A stretch of DNA of 64,000 bases from Nymphalis io. Taxonomy: Eukaryota > Arthropoda > Insecta > Lepidoptera > Nymphalidae. Below the pieces are notes generated by a model. It was not told the origin of the DNA and did not search any database. It saw nothing but the letters and a program-made list of their open reading frames with translations. A program made the translations under genes and the position numbers. Positions 33,801-45,984 of this stretch are shown here, piece by piece; within the stretch, counting starts at the first letter, position 1, and the number at the start of each line of letters is the position of its first letter. The stretch is from positions 14,021,001 to 14,085,000 of the forward strand of contig NC_065891.1 in NCBI RefSeq assembly GCF_905147045.1. Direction: 5' to 3'.

Positions 33801-36800
33801 ATAAGCTAGTTAATAATAAATTGATGTTATTGTGTGGTATAACAAACAGAGCCAACTTTAAAGAGGCAAAGTGTTTATTATAATGTATGTCGATAATATT
33901 AGAAGTTCACCTGATCGACGTCGCAGGCGCAACAACTAGAGTTGTTAAACAAAATATTATTTACTTTGATGTCATTTACATATAATTTTGTCCCATAACT
34001 ATAGAATAACCGCCAAAAAACGTATTTATATGAACTGAAATAGGAATTATTCTTAATTCTTTGCTTTAAAATTGAAATATTATTCCCTTTTAAAAGTAAA
34101 ATGTCCTTAATAATCCAGGTCTTAATTGGCTGAAAGGCAATTGTTTTACTTGAAATTGATAGTTTAACAATTTATCTTGGATAATTTATTGCGCTCCTTA
34201 AAAGCTGTAAGAGATCTCATTTAAATCTTAAACAAGATATCTAGTAACATTGATCTTTTAAAATGTATTTGCCAGCTTTGTTTATTTGCCAGCTAATTTT
34301 AAGTATATAATAAATATGTTGTAAATAAATTATAACCGAATAATATAATAGTTAAAGATAACGTACGCGTACATTAATTTTATTTTAATTTACTTTGTAC
34401 ATGTACTTTTATTTGTAATGGCTATGTTTTTCACAATAAATCATTGCAGGATAGCTATTATCATCTCACTCTCATTTCTATTTTATACATTTCATCTTAT
34501 ACATAACACAATATTTTATATGTTAATTTTTCTATGATTGACTCCACTTTCGAACTTATTTTGTGTACGCATTCCTTGTCTTATATTCCTGCTTTTCACT
34601 CCACATGCATATCAACATTTTTCTTTAGTATACATGTAATCGATTTATTAAGTATTGCGACTATTACGACAGGTTATAATATTGATACTTAGTTAACTAT
34701 CTATTTAATTTTTAGTAATATTTGTAAATTATATTTTAATAAACATATATTAGTATTATAATATCACACTCATTCTCAAAATACAATTAATTTATATAGA
34801 TACAGATTGAAATAAAAAATAATTACTGAAGAAATAATTGCGTACTGTGAAATGGTGGTCAGAATTTATCATCATAGTATGCAAAATAGTTTAACATCGG
34901 TTTGGAAACTGCACCGAAGGCATTGCAAAGATTTAAACTGTTAAGGTTCGGTGTACCTTCTATTTTAACAGAACGAATTGTAGTTTCCGTAAAAATTACG
35001 ATCAAATTCTTTTTATAAAATAATTTACCTGCTGATTTTTTATAAATGCAATTTAAGAATTAAAGTTTATAATTTTAAAAGTGGAAACAAAACAATAACT
35101 AGTTATTTCTTTATTAATCTTGAGATACTTACCCATATTTATTCCAAGCCCGGTCGAGGTGGGAGGTTCAAAAACGTCCCGGTTCCTCTCTGCGTTATTT
35201 ACTCAGCGAGAAGTCCACTGCCGGCAGTTACAGAATGTTACTATTAACGGAGGAAGCTCGTAACCTGGAATGAAATTCTCGGCATTAGCATTTCAAATCG
35301 AGTTTTCTGAAGGCGTGAATGTTAGGACCTGATTCATCAAAGTACTAGAGATAAAAGTCAAGGTTTTTGACGAGTTTTGCATTAATCTAGGAAAACTTCT
35401 GCCTGCTTAAAACAGGAGATCTTAAATTAATTATGTTATAACAGATAAGAGTTAGAATACGAGTTTTTGTTGCTGCGTTTTATCTCAAAATTTAGTTAAT
35501 TATTTAATTATTTAAATAATTTCAAGTAGAATTTGATAAGGACGCGATTGAGGATAATTTATGCATTTACATTATGTAGGTTGAGCTTTTTAGTACTGTT
35601 TGAATTTTAAGTAATGGCAAGCAACTAAGTAAGATATCGCAAAGCTATTTGGCAAACTTTACCATTACACATGCTGCCAACTATGACATTTAAGATGGAA
35701 TGTCTCTTGGATCGATAACCTGGTAATATATAAGTCATGAATACCAGGATTTGAGGTATGTAATATAATATTTATTTCTTTCTATTTTGTGTAAAATATG
35801 TTTTGATTGCCTCATAATATTACAACGGTTTAATTTGAAAATTTCTCAAGGATTACAGATAAAGATTAAAAGTCTATCAAATTCGTTCATCATTGAGATA
35901 GAAAATGTATTATCTTACTGTTTCATTTAAACGTGATCAAATCACCGATACTAAATTAAACATAATCTTCAAAATTTTAATTATACTCCGTTAAGCGATG
36001 TTGTATTTATACATTCGTTATCTTTAGGCTATTCAATAAATGCCAATGAAAACATTCCACTTTGAAAAACAAATCTCGTATCAATTAACCTTTCCGTATC
36101 GGATTTTCCAAAATTCGTCGATGGAACATAAACAAAGGCGACATCAGACGACGTTGTTTACAGCATTGACTTTGCTGTGAAACGAAATAAATTACTCAGA
36201 AACGATTTGTTTACGCTGATGTCATCTTCAGTACAAAATAAAATAATCGATGGTTATTATGCTGTAATTATTTTTTACATAACATGTATAGCACGGATTG
36301 ACGGATTCAAGTTGAGCTTTGAAGTTCTTTCACCATATTTATACACGATTGTGAATTTATTTGTGATTTAGGTCCGTGGTGCCATAAGCTAACCAATATT
36401 AGAAGATATTATGGAATAAATGGTATAACTTAGATAAATTATTTACCGTCTAACATTTCGTTATAAGTTTATTTAGATAATTCAAATAAAACTTTTTCTA
36501 AATGTAACTAAGGTCGCTTTTAAATGACTCTGTAGTTTTAATTTATCCATGAAAACTATGAATACTCCATAACATGTACATAATAATTTAGATAAGATAT
36601 TTAAAAAGAAAATGTATTATCACAGCGAATATTGAAAACATAATCAACAATTTAATATCAAAGGCATCTCATCTGCTCCTAATCGAAAAACTTGTATCGT
36701 GTTAGCAAAACTATGACGTCGGTTATACGATCCATTTTCGCTAATCAACTCTATCTCGGGACAAATGACCCTCAACTTTGTGATTGATCACGGTCTTAGT

Positions 36801-38387
36801 GTTCCGGACACTGGTAATCCCCGCGGTATGTGTATCATACAAATGGATTAGACCAGCACGATGCTGTTTTTTATTGGTACAGACTTACACCCATTTATCG
36901 AACAGTATTGACATCACATCTCCTAAATAACTTATTGCTTGTGGCGCTTGTGGCGTTTCATTTGTTAATTTTATTAGTAACTATATAGTCATCAAGAGTT
37001 CGTGCAAGTGATGTAATGGTTAATTTTAATATTGTGTTTTATTTACCCTTAAGTTATATTTAATTAAAAATATATTTATGTATGTACTATAATTACACTG
37101 CCTATAGCTATTATGGTTGTAATTAATCTTGTGGAATTACTGTGTAAAGTAATAATTATACTCGAATGAGGTTTTTAATATATTTCTATGAAATAAAGGC
37201 TTCTGTTTCATAGAAATATATTTATTTACTAGTTTCTACTAGTTGCTAGCTGTATATAGTAATAAGTAATAATAGCTGTTCCGAATAATGCTTAAACGAA
37301 TGAAGTTCTTACGTTTTATTGTTTTATTTTTGGAAGTTAATATATTAGATAATATAAATGTTGCGTAGAGATCTATATTATATTTTCTGTCGCAGTAAAT
37401 ACGAGGTAATTAGCTTGGTTTTCAAAATAAAAATTTTAAATTGTTTGTAATTTGGTAGAATTTTCTTAGTTTAATCAAATTACAAAAGGCTTCTAGATTA
37501 ACTTCCTGTGGTGGGGAGCCCTCGGAGTTACGGAAGATTCATGTAGGTAATGATTTCCTTAATCGTGGGACTGGGTTGCGTAAAAAGTTTAAGATTAGCT
37601 TAACAAATGAAATAACTTTAAAATAACATTATGAAAATGATTCTTAGATTATTTATCATATTAAATCAACAAGTTTTTTATTAATTTTCCAAGCTCATAT
37701 AAATTTAAAAACAAAAGCAAGCGATAAAATTGTAAATGACGATATATTATATATTGTAGTACTCGTACAGTTTCTGAATTTAATAATTTATTTTCGCGGT
37801 TAGAAAGTATACTAAGCGGGATAGACCAAGCACATAGACTAATAAAAGGGCTAGAGGCGAATTAATTGTCGGAAAGCTGGAAACGGTTTTAATATCTTCA
37901 TTTGCATGTAAAAAGAGTTTATGAATTATGCACCAATTTTCTGCTTGTGCTAGATGAGAGAGTTCGAAAAAATCGTATATTTTTCAGTTTTTTTTCTAAG
38001 AATTCCTAAGCAATGCATTTCTAAGGAGTATGTATTCTTTTATAAAGTTCAGCATCAAATGAGTGACATTTATTTAAAATTACACCAAATCGTTATCGGT
38101 TATATTATATATATAATTATCGGTTTGTGTCTTTACCGTAATTATTGCACTCAAGTCATGTTAGGGACCATACTTTGGCTTCGTTACATCCGTACACTAG
38201 ACAAGCGTTGGGTGAGGTAAATTCATTAATTCAATTTATTACTTAGTAACTACCCGTCCCGATTTTGTACGGGTGGGATTAAGGACTTATCCCAAGATAT
38301 TTCAAGCTAATAATATATATTGTGAATACAAATATAACCAGTATCGCTTCAACGATCCTCCTGGCCAGACTCCTGCCGCGTATTGCA
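30872..38387. other. Long intergenic stretch, almost nothing recognised
   Basis: About 7.5 kb without a recognisable gene. I see only SINE-A scraps at about 31125-31160 and 33094-33180 (GGAAAACATCGTGATAAAAC on plus) and an inverted repeat at 37177-37222. GC-elevated, non-repeated stretches near 32640-32860, 33370-33480, 35140-35290 and 36770-36870 could be regulatory or short non-coding exons, but nothing in them proves it. Confidence 0.35.
37177..37222. repeat. Perfect inverted repeat, 17-bp arms
   Basis: Arms 37177-37193 and 37206-37222 around a 12-base loop TAAAGGCTTCTG. Confidence 0.85.
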
Positions 38388-38618
38388 TTGTTTTTTTTAA
38401 ATTTAAAATAGGAATTTACGAGCAAGTGGGTGGCTTAATGGTAATAAGTCACCATGACCAATACATATTGGCACATTGGCCGCCAATCTGGGATATTTTT
38501 TTTTATTTCTGGTTCATTCGCTCCTCAAAATGAACCAGCAATCTACAATATTAATGGTTGTCTATAATAAACTTGGGCTGAGTGTTACCCACCCGGATGG
38601 TCTTGCACAAAGTCCCGT
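38388..38618 (-). repeat. SINE-B, old and diverged
   Basis: AGGAATTTACGAGCAAGTGG, GGTAATAAGTCACCATGACC, CACATTGGCCGCCAATCTGG and CACCCGGATGGTCTTGCACA on plus preserve SINE-B order with heavy decay. The 86-codon frame across it is not a gene. Confidence 0.55.
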
Positions 38619-39075
38619 TAAGTAAATCTCTCTGTCATTATCTGTACGTAAATTCAAAAAGATTAATCTTTTCTTCCTTTGTCAAGGAATCATTAAGTTA
38701 CTTCATTACCATAAAACGTCTCCGTTGACAAAATTTGACTTAAATGGAATAAAATTTGGGCGTTTAACTAAATAAAAATGGTTAGTTAATTTTGTAACCC
38801 ATTTTCGATTCGGAACGTGCCATAGTTAAAAATGGATTTTGGATATGATCGTTTCGTATGGTTTCGTCACCATTTTCAAACTAAATGAAACTTTGATAAA
38901 GATTCGAGAACATTTTGGCAAAAGTTCGACAATTATGAATTTTAAATATCGTACAATGCCTGAACATGTGTTGTTTTTTGTAATGAAGCTGCATGTGTAT
39001 AAAATGTTTTCGTAAAGATAAACCGTCTGCAGGGTTGAAAAACGTCGCTTATGAAGATTTTTTTTCTGTTTATTG

Positions 39076-39200
39076 CAATTCAAATTCAAAAATGTGTTCA
39101 AATAGACTTATAAAAGCCCTTTTAAATCATTACAAAGTAAATTTGTAAAGACTTTTGTGCGTGAAGTTCCTACTGTTTTATCTAAGTAAATATTCTATTA
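39076..39200 (-). repeat. LINE 3'-end fragment, inverse orientation
   Basis: On plus, GTTCAAATAGACTTATAAAA then GCCCTTTTAAATCATTAC reads on minus as the terminal AAAAGGGCTTTTATAAGTC phrase of the LINE 3' repeat followed by its tail. Confidence 0.6.
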
Positions 39201-40556
39201 TTCGGCCTCCTTTCCATTTGAGGATTTCGTTTTTCGAATAAATTGTATTATAAACTAAAACTTGTAGGTACTTTGTTTGTTTATTTCCTCAAGTCGTCTC
39301 AAAGTGGTTCTATTTTTTTTATGAATATACAAGAAAATTTTTATATTTGTTGAGTTGATAAAAAATTAAATTACAATTTTAATATATAACGAGTGGGTCC
39401 AGTTTAAACTTATATTCCAATAAAGGAACTTCATTGTTCCATCAGAAGCATCCTATTCATTTTTTATCGAGTAAAAAAAACCATACAGGGTTTTATAAAA
39501 CTTCATCGAACGATAAAAACTCTTCAGCGAAATTTTCCCAGAGCGTTATCTGCCGTAAATTGTTTTTAAAAATCGCTTATCAAGATAAAGTTGAAAGTTT
39601 GTGAAAAATTCGAAGCTGATGGGAAAACTTGGACTCCTGAGATTGGCCCCTGTAATATATGACAATTTCATTGCGTCAGTAATAGCGATGAAAAATCTAT
39701 CAGTTTGAAATAATTTTATTTTATAAGCTGATGACTGTGGCTAAAAGGTAGTTGCATTGGTAATATCTTGTATAAACAAAATACGTGAAAATTTGAGTAT
39801 ACATGACGTTAGAATGAACATTACCTAACAACAACGTCCGATCAGACGTATCGCTTTAATCTTTATATAGACAGTCCATGTAAATATTTTATTTATATTG
39901 CGCTAAGGAAAAAGGAAAATGATAATATTTCATGATTAAATCGCTATTCTATTTGTCTATAGATATGTGTGATCTATGACGATATTCTTTGAGTTTGAGG
40001 ACGAGAAAATTTCTCTATTTATCGATTCATTATCGTGAATGAGCATTAATATTTGAATAAAAATAGCTTTTGTACAAATGCGAATGGAATTATTTATTTA
40101 ATTTAATGTTTAAATATTTTGCAGTCATTTACTTTAATTACATTGCAATATTAACAGCCGCTACATTCTTCTCTTGAATTATACAACAGTTATTTAATAA
40201 AGCCATATAAAGCGCTTCAGAAAATATACGAAATATTTAAAAAATCTTTTAGTTCGAACAACCATTAAATTGATTAATAAAACATTATTTATATACGAGT
40301 AGTTACAAAAGTCTGTAAAAACGAATAAATGCTTGTAAAGTCAGCTTTTATTTAAAAATTTTAAATAAATATAGTTGCCAGGTATGAAAGTGGTTACGTC
40401 TAAAATAGAGGCTTGAACTGAATGAGGAGCATGTGCTCGTCATTTAATAGTTATTTATATTATCATTGCGTAGATAATATTTGATGTCATATTTTTTGTT
40501 GGTTAAATCTTTTAAATGAATGTATAAGTAGGCATCCACCTTGTAATGTATATACA
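39201..40556. other. Intergenic, nothing recognised
   Basis: About 39400-39650 is non-repetitive and moderately GC-rich. No gene is recognised. Confidence 0.4.
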
Positions 40557-40697
40557 GTAACAGCCTGTTAATATCCCACTGCTGGGCTCTTCCTCTTACT
40601 TTTTGAGGAGAAGGTTTGGAGCTTATTCCACCACGTTGCTCCAATGGTAGAATACACATGTGGCATAATTTCAATTAAATTAGAGACATGCAGGATT
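40557..40697 (-). repeat. SINE-A 3' half
   Basis: CAGCCTGTTAATATCCCACT, TTTGAGGAGAAGGTTTGGAG, CTTATTCCACCACGTTGCTC and ACACATGTGGCATAATTTCA on plus. It stops shortly after GACATGCAGG, so it is 5'-truncated, with a small deletion at GGGTTGG. Confidence 0.85.
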
Positions 40698-40948
40698 GTA
40701 ATATATATACTACTTATATATTATATGTTTATAATACTTTTTAAATTATTAACTGATTTAGTATTAAATTTATTATTAATCTGTTTATTAGGGATTATTC
40801 GTATTGATTGTGTGATTCCCCTAAGATATATTTTTAATGTAGCTTACATTCGATAATTTCTCGAAGTTATTTTTATACCCAATTCTACTACTCTATTTAC
40901 TACTCTCTATCCTTCTACTAATCGATAAACGAAAATAATTACCCTATC

Positions 40949-41209
40949 TGGTGGTAGGGCTTTGTGCAGACCCTGTGTTGTCTGGGTGAGTACCGCCCAC
41001 TCATCAGATATTCTACCACTAAGCAGCAATACTTAGTATTGTCAGGTTCCGGTTTGAAGGATGAGTGAGCAGTGTAACTATAGGCACAAAGAACATAACA
41101 TCCCAGTTCCCAAGGTTGGTGGCGCATTGGCGAGGTAGGGAATGGTTATTATTTCGTACCTCGCGAATGTCTATGGGCGGAGGTGACCACTTACCAATTA
41201 CATAAAAAA
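40949..41209 (+). repeat. SINE-B, moderately diverged
   Basis: CTGGTGGTAGGGCTTTGTGC at the 5' end, CACTCATCAGATATTCTACC, CCCAAGGTTGGTGGCGCATT, GTGACCACTTACC and a terminal ACATAAAAAAAA. Confidence 0.85.
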
Positions 41210-41456
41210 AATCAACATAATATCGAGATATCTTGCCCAAATGAGACAAAAATTTTGTATAATGAATTTAGAAACGATTCGATATAGAATATTCGTTTAA
41301 AAATAATTATCAATTCTTTACGTAATTTTCTATTCGTTAAAATGGCTGAGCATGTGACTAATCGAATGTCATTTGCTCTAGTGGCTTGCAATAGATATTC
41401 ACGCAGGCAGCTCTGCATATATCCGCAGAGGAAATCCTAGTGACATTTGCAGGATC

Positions 41457-41477
41457 AACATACATACATACACATAA
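41457..41477. repeat. Short ACAT microsatellite
   Basis: ACATACATACATACACATAA run. Confidence 0.6.
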
Positions 41478-41730
41478 CATACTTACTTCATATAGTAGTA
41501 TGTAATTTACTGATTTCAACAAAAAGGGTACACGCAAAGATCATAACGTAAAGTTATAACAGTCTATAATTTATTTCAATAAATAGGCTTTATAAAGCAC
41601 AAATATTTTCGGATCGGAATAGTAGAGCCTCAAATTACCACGTTCCAACAGTGAAATAAATACCTTCATACATTTATTTTTATAGGTACATAAAATACAT
41701 ACAATTTATACACATTACACTTATATAACA

Positions 41731-41900
41731 GACCCGTTGGCGTAATTGGCTCTTACCCTGCCATCAGCATCGGGGTTGCGGGTTCGATTCTCGTCCCCAG
41801 TCGGGGTGTGTAATGTATAAAATCGTGTATTATGTATTTACACATTTTGTTAAAATGATGTATCTGTGTCTTATCTTAGGAACAAGACGACCGTGAGTGT
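41731..41900 (+). repeat. SINE-C-related tRNA-headed repeat
   Basis: GACCCGTTGGCGTAATTGGC with B-box GCGGGTTCGATTCTCGTCCC resembles the SINE-C head. The body after it is different or badly decayed. A true tRNA gene is unlikely because the anticodon arm and acceptor stem do not fold convincingly by eye. Confidence 0.45.
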
Positions 41901-41911
41901 AAAGAAATACC

Positions 41912-42214
41912 TTTTTTTTATTTATTTTTTTATAAAATAGGAAGGCGGACGAGCATATGGGCGACCTGATGGTAAGTGGTCACCAACGCCCTTAGACATT
42001 GGCATTGTAAGAAATGTCAACCATCGCTTACATATCCAATGCGCAACCAACCTAGGGAACTAAGATTTTATGTCCCTTGTGCCTGTAATTACACTGGCTC
42101 ACTCACCCTTCAAACCGGAACACAACAATACCAAGTACTGCTGTTTTGCGGTAGAATATCTGATGAGTGGGTGGTACCTACCCAGACGAGCTTGCATAAA
42201 GCCCTACCACCAGT
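41912..42214 (-). repeat. SINE-B, full length
   Basis: The T run at 41912-41931, then ATAGGAAGGCGGACGAGCAT through ACTGGCTCACTCACCCTTCA to GCCCTACCACCAG on plus. Little diverged from the copies at 25752 and 60852. The 81-codon frame inside it matches theirs and is not a gene. Confidence 0.92.
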
Positions 42215-42599
42215 AGGGTAGTTATAATATATATAATAATAAAAATATTCGAGTATATACAGGATAACCTACTTGTAATAAGTAGGTTACCTATCGCGTG
42301 TAAATTATATTATGTTATAAATAGCAATTTCGTATTGATGAATTCAAAATAACGCTGGTGTTTTCGATATCAAATATCATATTCAGTTAAATATTACGCA
42401 GACGAGTGGTTTCGGTTAATTATGGCTTAACATAATTAAAGGAATTTTAATTATAGAACAAATTTAATTTAAAATTGTTTACGTTACAAATTTTATTGAA
42501 CATTTTTAACCGCTGTTTACACTGTATGCACAATTTGTATGTTTTTATAAGGTAACCATCCTGGCTTCGTATGGATAAATTAAGGGGTAATATACCGTT
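42215..42599. other. AT-rich spacer with a small hairpin
   Basis: AACCTACTT and AAGTAGGTT near 42266-42290 can pair. Nothing else is seen. Confidence 0.4.
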
Positions 42600-42715
42600 T
42601 ATATTAAACGAAAAACATACAAAGAAGAAATTTTTAGGTCAGTAACCTTCGCAGGCGTTCGCAGAATAGCTCACCAAAGTTTCATTAGAATTAGATGAAT
42701 GACTTAAACACACAC
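42600..42715 (-). repeat. Repeat family F, copy 2
   Basis: Inverse of 30705-30830. AGGTCAGTAACCTTC (42636-42650) is the exact reverse complement of the 15-mer at 30767. ACATACAAAGAAGAAATTTT and CACCAAAGTTTCATTAGAAT follow the same order. Confidence 0.5.
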
Positions 42716-42962
42716 AGAGGACTAACATACAAATACTTATTGCCATTTATGCCAAGTATATAATTAATCAAGTAATCATAAGTGCAGAAATATACGAGGG
42801 CTCATAAGCTTTTGAATCATGTTGCAATGTAGTCTCATAGAATGTACAGTATGTAGCATGTAGAGGCGAAAAAACTCAGCAATTATTTTTTTCATCAATC
42901 GTATTACATATAGTATTCATTTATATTTTTTTTATATTAAGCAATATGTACATGTCTTATTT

Positions 42963-43175
42963 TTGGGCTAAGAGCTATTTTTCTTTGTCGCGAAGAAGGT
43001 TTGGAGCTAACTCCAACACGTTGCTCAAATCTGGGTTGGTGGATATATGTGGTTGAACTTAATCCGCCACATTCATGTTTCCTCGCTATGTTTTTCTTCA
43101 CGAAATGAATTGTAATCATAAATTAAGCACATGAAAATTCAGTTGTGCTCGCTGGGGTTCGAACTCGGTATCAGC
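42963..43175 (-). repeat. SINE-A, diverged
   Basis: GAAGAAGGTTTGGAGCTAAC, CAAATCTGGGTTGGTGG, TTTCCTCGCTATGTTTTTCT, AATTAAGCACATGAAAATTC and GTTCGAACTCGGTATCAG on plus span most of the element. Confidence 0.75.
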
Positions 43176-43186
43176 AAAGTAAAGGA

Positions 43187-43416
43187 ACAGCTTATAAATA
43201 TTTCACTGCTTGTCTAAGACCTGCCCTGTTGAGGATATGATTCGGTGCTCATTTCACCATGCCTCTCCAGTACTGGTTGGTGCATTCACACATAGACAGT
43301 TTGACTGCCGCTCATGAGATGGATTATAAAAACATAAAAAATCGATGCTAAGCCGGGTTTGAACCGGCAGTATTCGATTAAGATTGTGGTGCTCTAACCA
43401 CTAAGCCAACTCAGCT
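43187..43416 (-). repeat. SINE-A-related copy, diverged
   Basis: It runs from ACAGCTTATAAATATTTCAC to the tRNA head (GGGTTTGAACCGGCAGTATT, CTAACCACTAAGCCAACTCA on plus). It lies directly next to the previous copy in the same orientation. Confidence 0.65.
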
Positions 43417-43502
43417 GATTATACTTATAAACATTTTGATAAAACCCTAAATATTTGTGGTTGAAGCCGATCTGTTTGCTTATAAGTTGTAACAGTACAA
43501 AA

Positions 43503-43608
43503 ATAGCCTGTGAATGTCCCACTGCTGGGCTAAGGCCTCCTCTCCCTTTTTAAGGAGAAGGTTTTAGAGCTTTTCCACTACGCTGCTCCAATGCGGGTAG
43601 GTGGAATT
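43503..43608 (-). repeat. SINE-A 3' third
   Basis: TAGCCTGTGAATGTCCCACT, GCTGGGCTAAGGCCTCCTCT, CCACTACGCTGCTCCAATGC on plus. Well conserved, 5'-truncated. Confidence 0.85.
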
Positions 43609-43730
43609 ACTTTTAAAGTTGTAATTTAATTGTTTTCCATATTGCGCTCCATAAAAATATCAACAGCTGTTCATACTTTTAGGAAGCTTTTATGACGCTT
43701 AGTGCGCGAACACATAAGCACCATTGGATT

Positions 43731-43866
43731 ATCATGTGCTTAATTTGTGTCTGAACCTGCATGTGTCTAATGCAATGTGCCATATCAATCAACTATATTG
43801 GGGAACTATATTCTCCCTCAAACGGACAGGAGCTTAGCCCAGCTGTGCCACATTCACAGGCTGTTT
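43731..43866 (+). repeat. SINE-A 3' half, diverged
   Basis: CATGTGCTTAATTTGTGTCT, ACCTGCATGTGTCTAATGC and the end CCCAGCTGTGCCACATTCAC then AGGCTGTTT. Opposite orientation to its three neighbours. Confidence 0.7.
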
Positions 43867-44914
43867 CTATTTATTACTTTTTACTCACAGTTAAAATATA
43901 TTTTGATAAAACTAACAATGCCTATTGACTTTATCAATATTCCTATTTTTTTATAGAACGTATGGGAGTAAGTGTAGACTAGAGCATCACACCACTTCAC
44001 AAAGCTGGATTGTTCAATCAATGCATATTAAAATATTTTTATATAAGAAGATACTTATAAAAAAGTCAGTTTCGGTCAAATTACTGGATATTAAATAAGG
44101 CGCTATCACCAGTACCGAAAATATATTCTACCGAAAAATAAATACGTAAAATCAGTAGTTATTGTTTTTTTTAAATGAAATATCTAATTACATATACAAT
44201 TAAAGTTCCACGCTTTTTGTTCATCGATACTGTATACGCCATAATTATTAAGATTTTTATGAGAAAATTCTTAATTAATACTAAGGAAAATCAAATAAAA
44301 TTATCAGTATGTTGTAAGAATGTAATTATGTGGATTGGAATGTGATTTGAGAACGAACGTCCTTTTAGATTAGACATGGATAGTTGGTCGTCCTCATATC
44401 GCTCATACTCAATCACACATAATCCGATATTTCCGCCGGCCCAGTAATTGTGAAGGGATTAATATTAAGCTACTACATGACGTGTTATTTATAATAGAAA
44501 ATATTTTAAAATCCGTTTAAATTAACAATAAACCAAATAATTTTTTGTTACTTTTGCTAGGAAATTAATAAATTTAAAAGATTCTACAACAGAATAATAC
44601 TCTGCTATATTTAATTTTATTTTACGTGTCAAGGATTTCTTCGAAGCAGGTTAATCTTTTATCGTTGAAAATATATAATTTCAAATAAATTAATTTAAGG
44701 TTTCACGATATTTTATAAAATGCTCGTATTTTAACAAGCAATATTTATTTAATTGGTCGACAATTCATTCATATATATATACTATAAAATTATAAAATAT
44801 CGGTCGTTATAAAAGTATGAGTAATTTAAGAAGCGGTTTAAAAAGAATATTTGTTATATAAAAACTGCATATGATAAGAGCATGCCAGATGACCATTATT
44901 TATGTTACTTCCAA
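43867..44914. other. Intergenic, nothing recognised
   Basis: AT-rich; no gene or repeat copy is recognised. Confidence 0.4.
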
Positions 44915-45053
44915 ATTATGAAACGTCAAATTAACTAATTTGACTTTAATCTCAACGGTCATTGGTCGCTTATTGCGTCATCAACTGCAATCGACCAATG
45001 ACCAATCAGATTACGACCAAATTAGTTTATTTGACGTTTGATCAACTCATAAT
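44915..45053. repeat. Foldback (MITE-like) element with long imperfect arms
   Basis: Left arm 44915-44968 and right arm 44992-45053 pair along most of their length. AAACGTCAAATTAACTAATT in the left arm matches AAACGTCAAATAAACTAATT in the complement of the right, and CATTGGTCG closes the stem. The loop is about 23 bases. The right arm has about 8 extra bases near its outer end. Such foldbacks are often non-autonomous DNA transposons, but no target-site duplication is clear. Confidence 0.65.
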
Positions 45054-45082
45054 AGACATTGGAGAAATACAATATAGCGAAG

Positions 45083-45362
45083 TCTATTAATAGTAATAAT
45101 AATAATGTCCTCCAAAGCCAACTGCGCAGGAGATATTACAGCGCACAAGTGTGTGCGCAAAAATAGGTGCACTCTCTCATCCCTCACTCTCATAACCCGA
45201 TGGGACGGCAATTCGACACGATCGGAAAGAGTTCAGGCGCAGGATCAACGGCTTTACGTGCTTTCCGAGGCACGGGAGTGTACACCCTTCCAACTTTCAG
45301 ACTCCGGAATGCTACTGAGAATTTTCTGACAAAAAAACCCAATATAATAATAATAATAATAT
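45083..45362 (-). repeat. SINE-D, 5'-truncated, with ATT tails at both ends
   Basis: CCAACTGCGCAGGAGATATT, ACTCTCATAACCCGATGGGA, GGACGGCAATTCGACACGAT, AAAGAGTTCAGGCGCAGGAT and AGACTCCGGAATGCTACTGA on plus match SINE-D read on minus. AAT/ATA runs border both ends (about 45084-45104 and 45343-45362). Two overlapping plus-strand frames here are not genes. Confidence 0.8.
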
Positions 45363-45687
45363 AATGATAAAATAATAATTTAATATATTTGATTGCATAA
45401 CAAAATTATCATCGTCATTAACGTTGTATAAACGTAGTTATAATGCGATTCTGCTATGAATTCATTTAGCATATACTGATGTAATGAAATTACGTCGTCT
45501 TAATTCATAGTGCAGAAGTGAATTGGGAAACATAACATTAGCATTTCAAATGCTGTAGTTTCAGGAGCTTATGTTAAGGCCGATTCGCACTATCAATTTA
45601 ACGTTATTTCAAAAATGGAATTTTTATGTTTTTATCGATAATTTTTATACATCTAGTATTTTTTAAGTGTTTGTTTTATTTTTTGAT

Positions 45688-45984
45688 GCCGGTGGTGGGG
45701 CTTTGTGCAAGCTCGTGTGGGTAGGTACCAACCACTCGTCAGATATTCTACCGCAAAACAGCATTACTTGATATTGTTGTGTTCTGGTTGGAAGGGCCAA
45801 GAGTGAGCCAGTGTAATTACAGGCACAAGGGACATAAAATCTTAGTTCCCAAGGTTGGTGGCGCATTGGCTATGTAAGCGATTGTTGACATTTCTTACAA
45901 TGCCAATGTCTAAGGGCGTTTGGTGACCACTTACCATCAGGTCGTCCATATGCTCGTCCGCCTGGATATTCTATAAAAAAAAAA
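45688..45984 (+). repeat. SINE-B, full length
   Basis: GGTGGTGGGGCTTTGTGCAA to ATATTCTATAAAAAAAAAA, with all landmarks present and a 5-base insertion near GGAAGGGCCAAGAG. Confidence 0.92.

Noticed and set aside
41976..42221. A recurring 60-93-codon frame with CGRISDEWVVP-like residues, also at 25710, 45663 and 60973
   Set aside because: It is the same non-coding SINE-B read in one frame. The copies share it because they share descent, and other copies carry stops and shifts.
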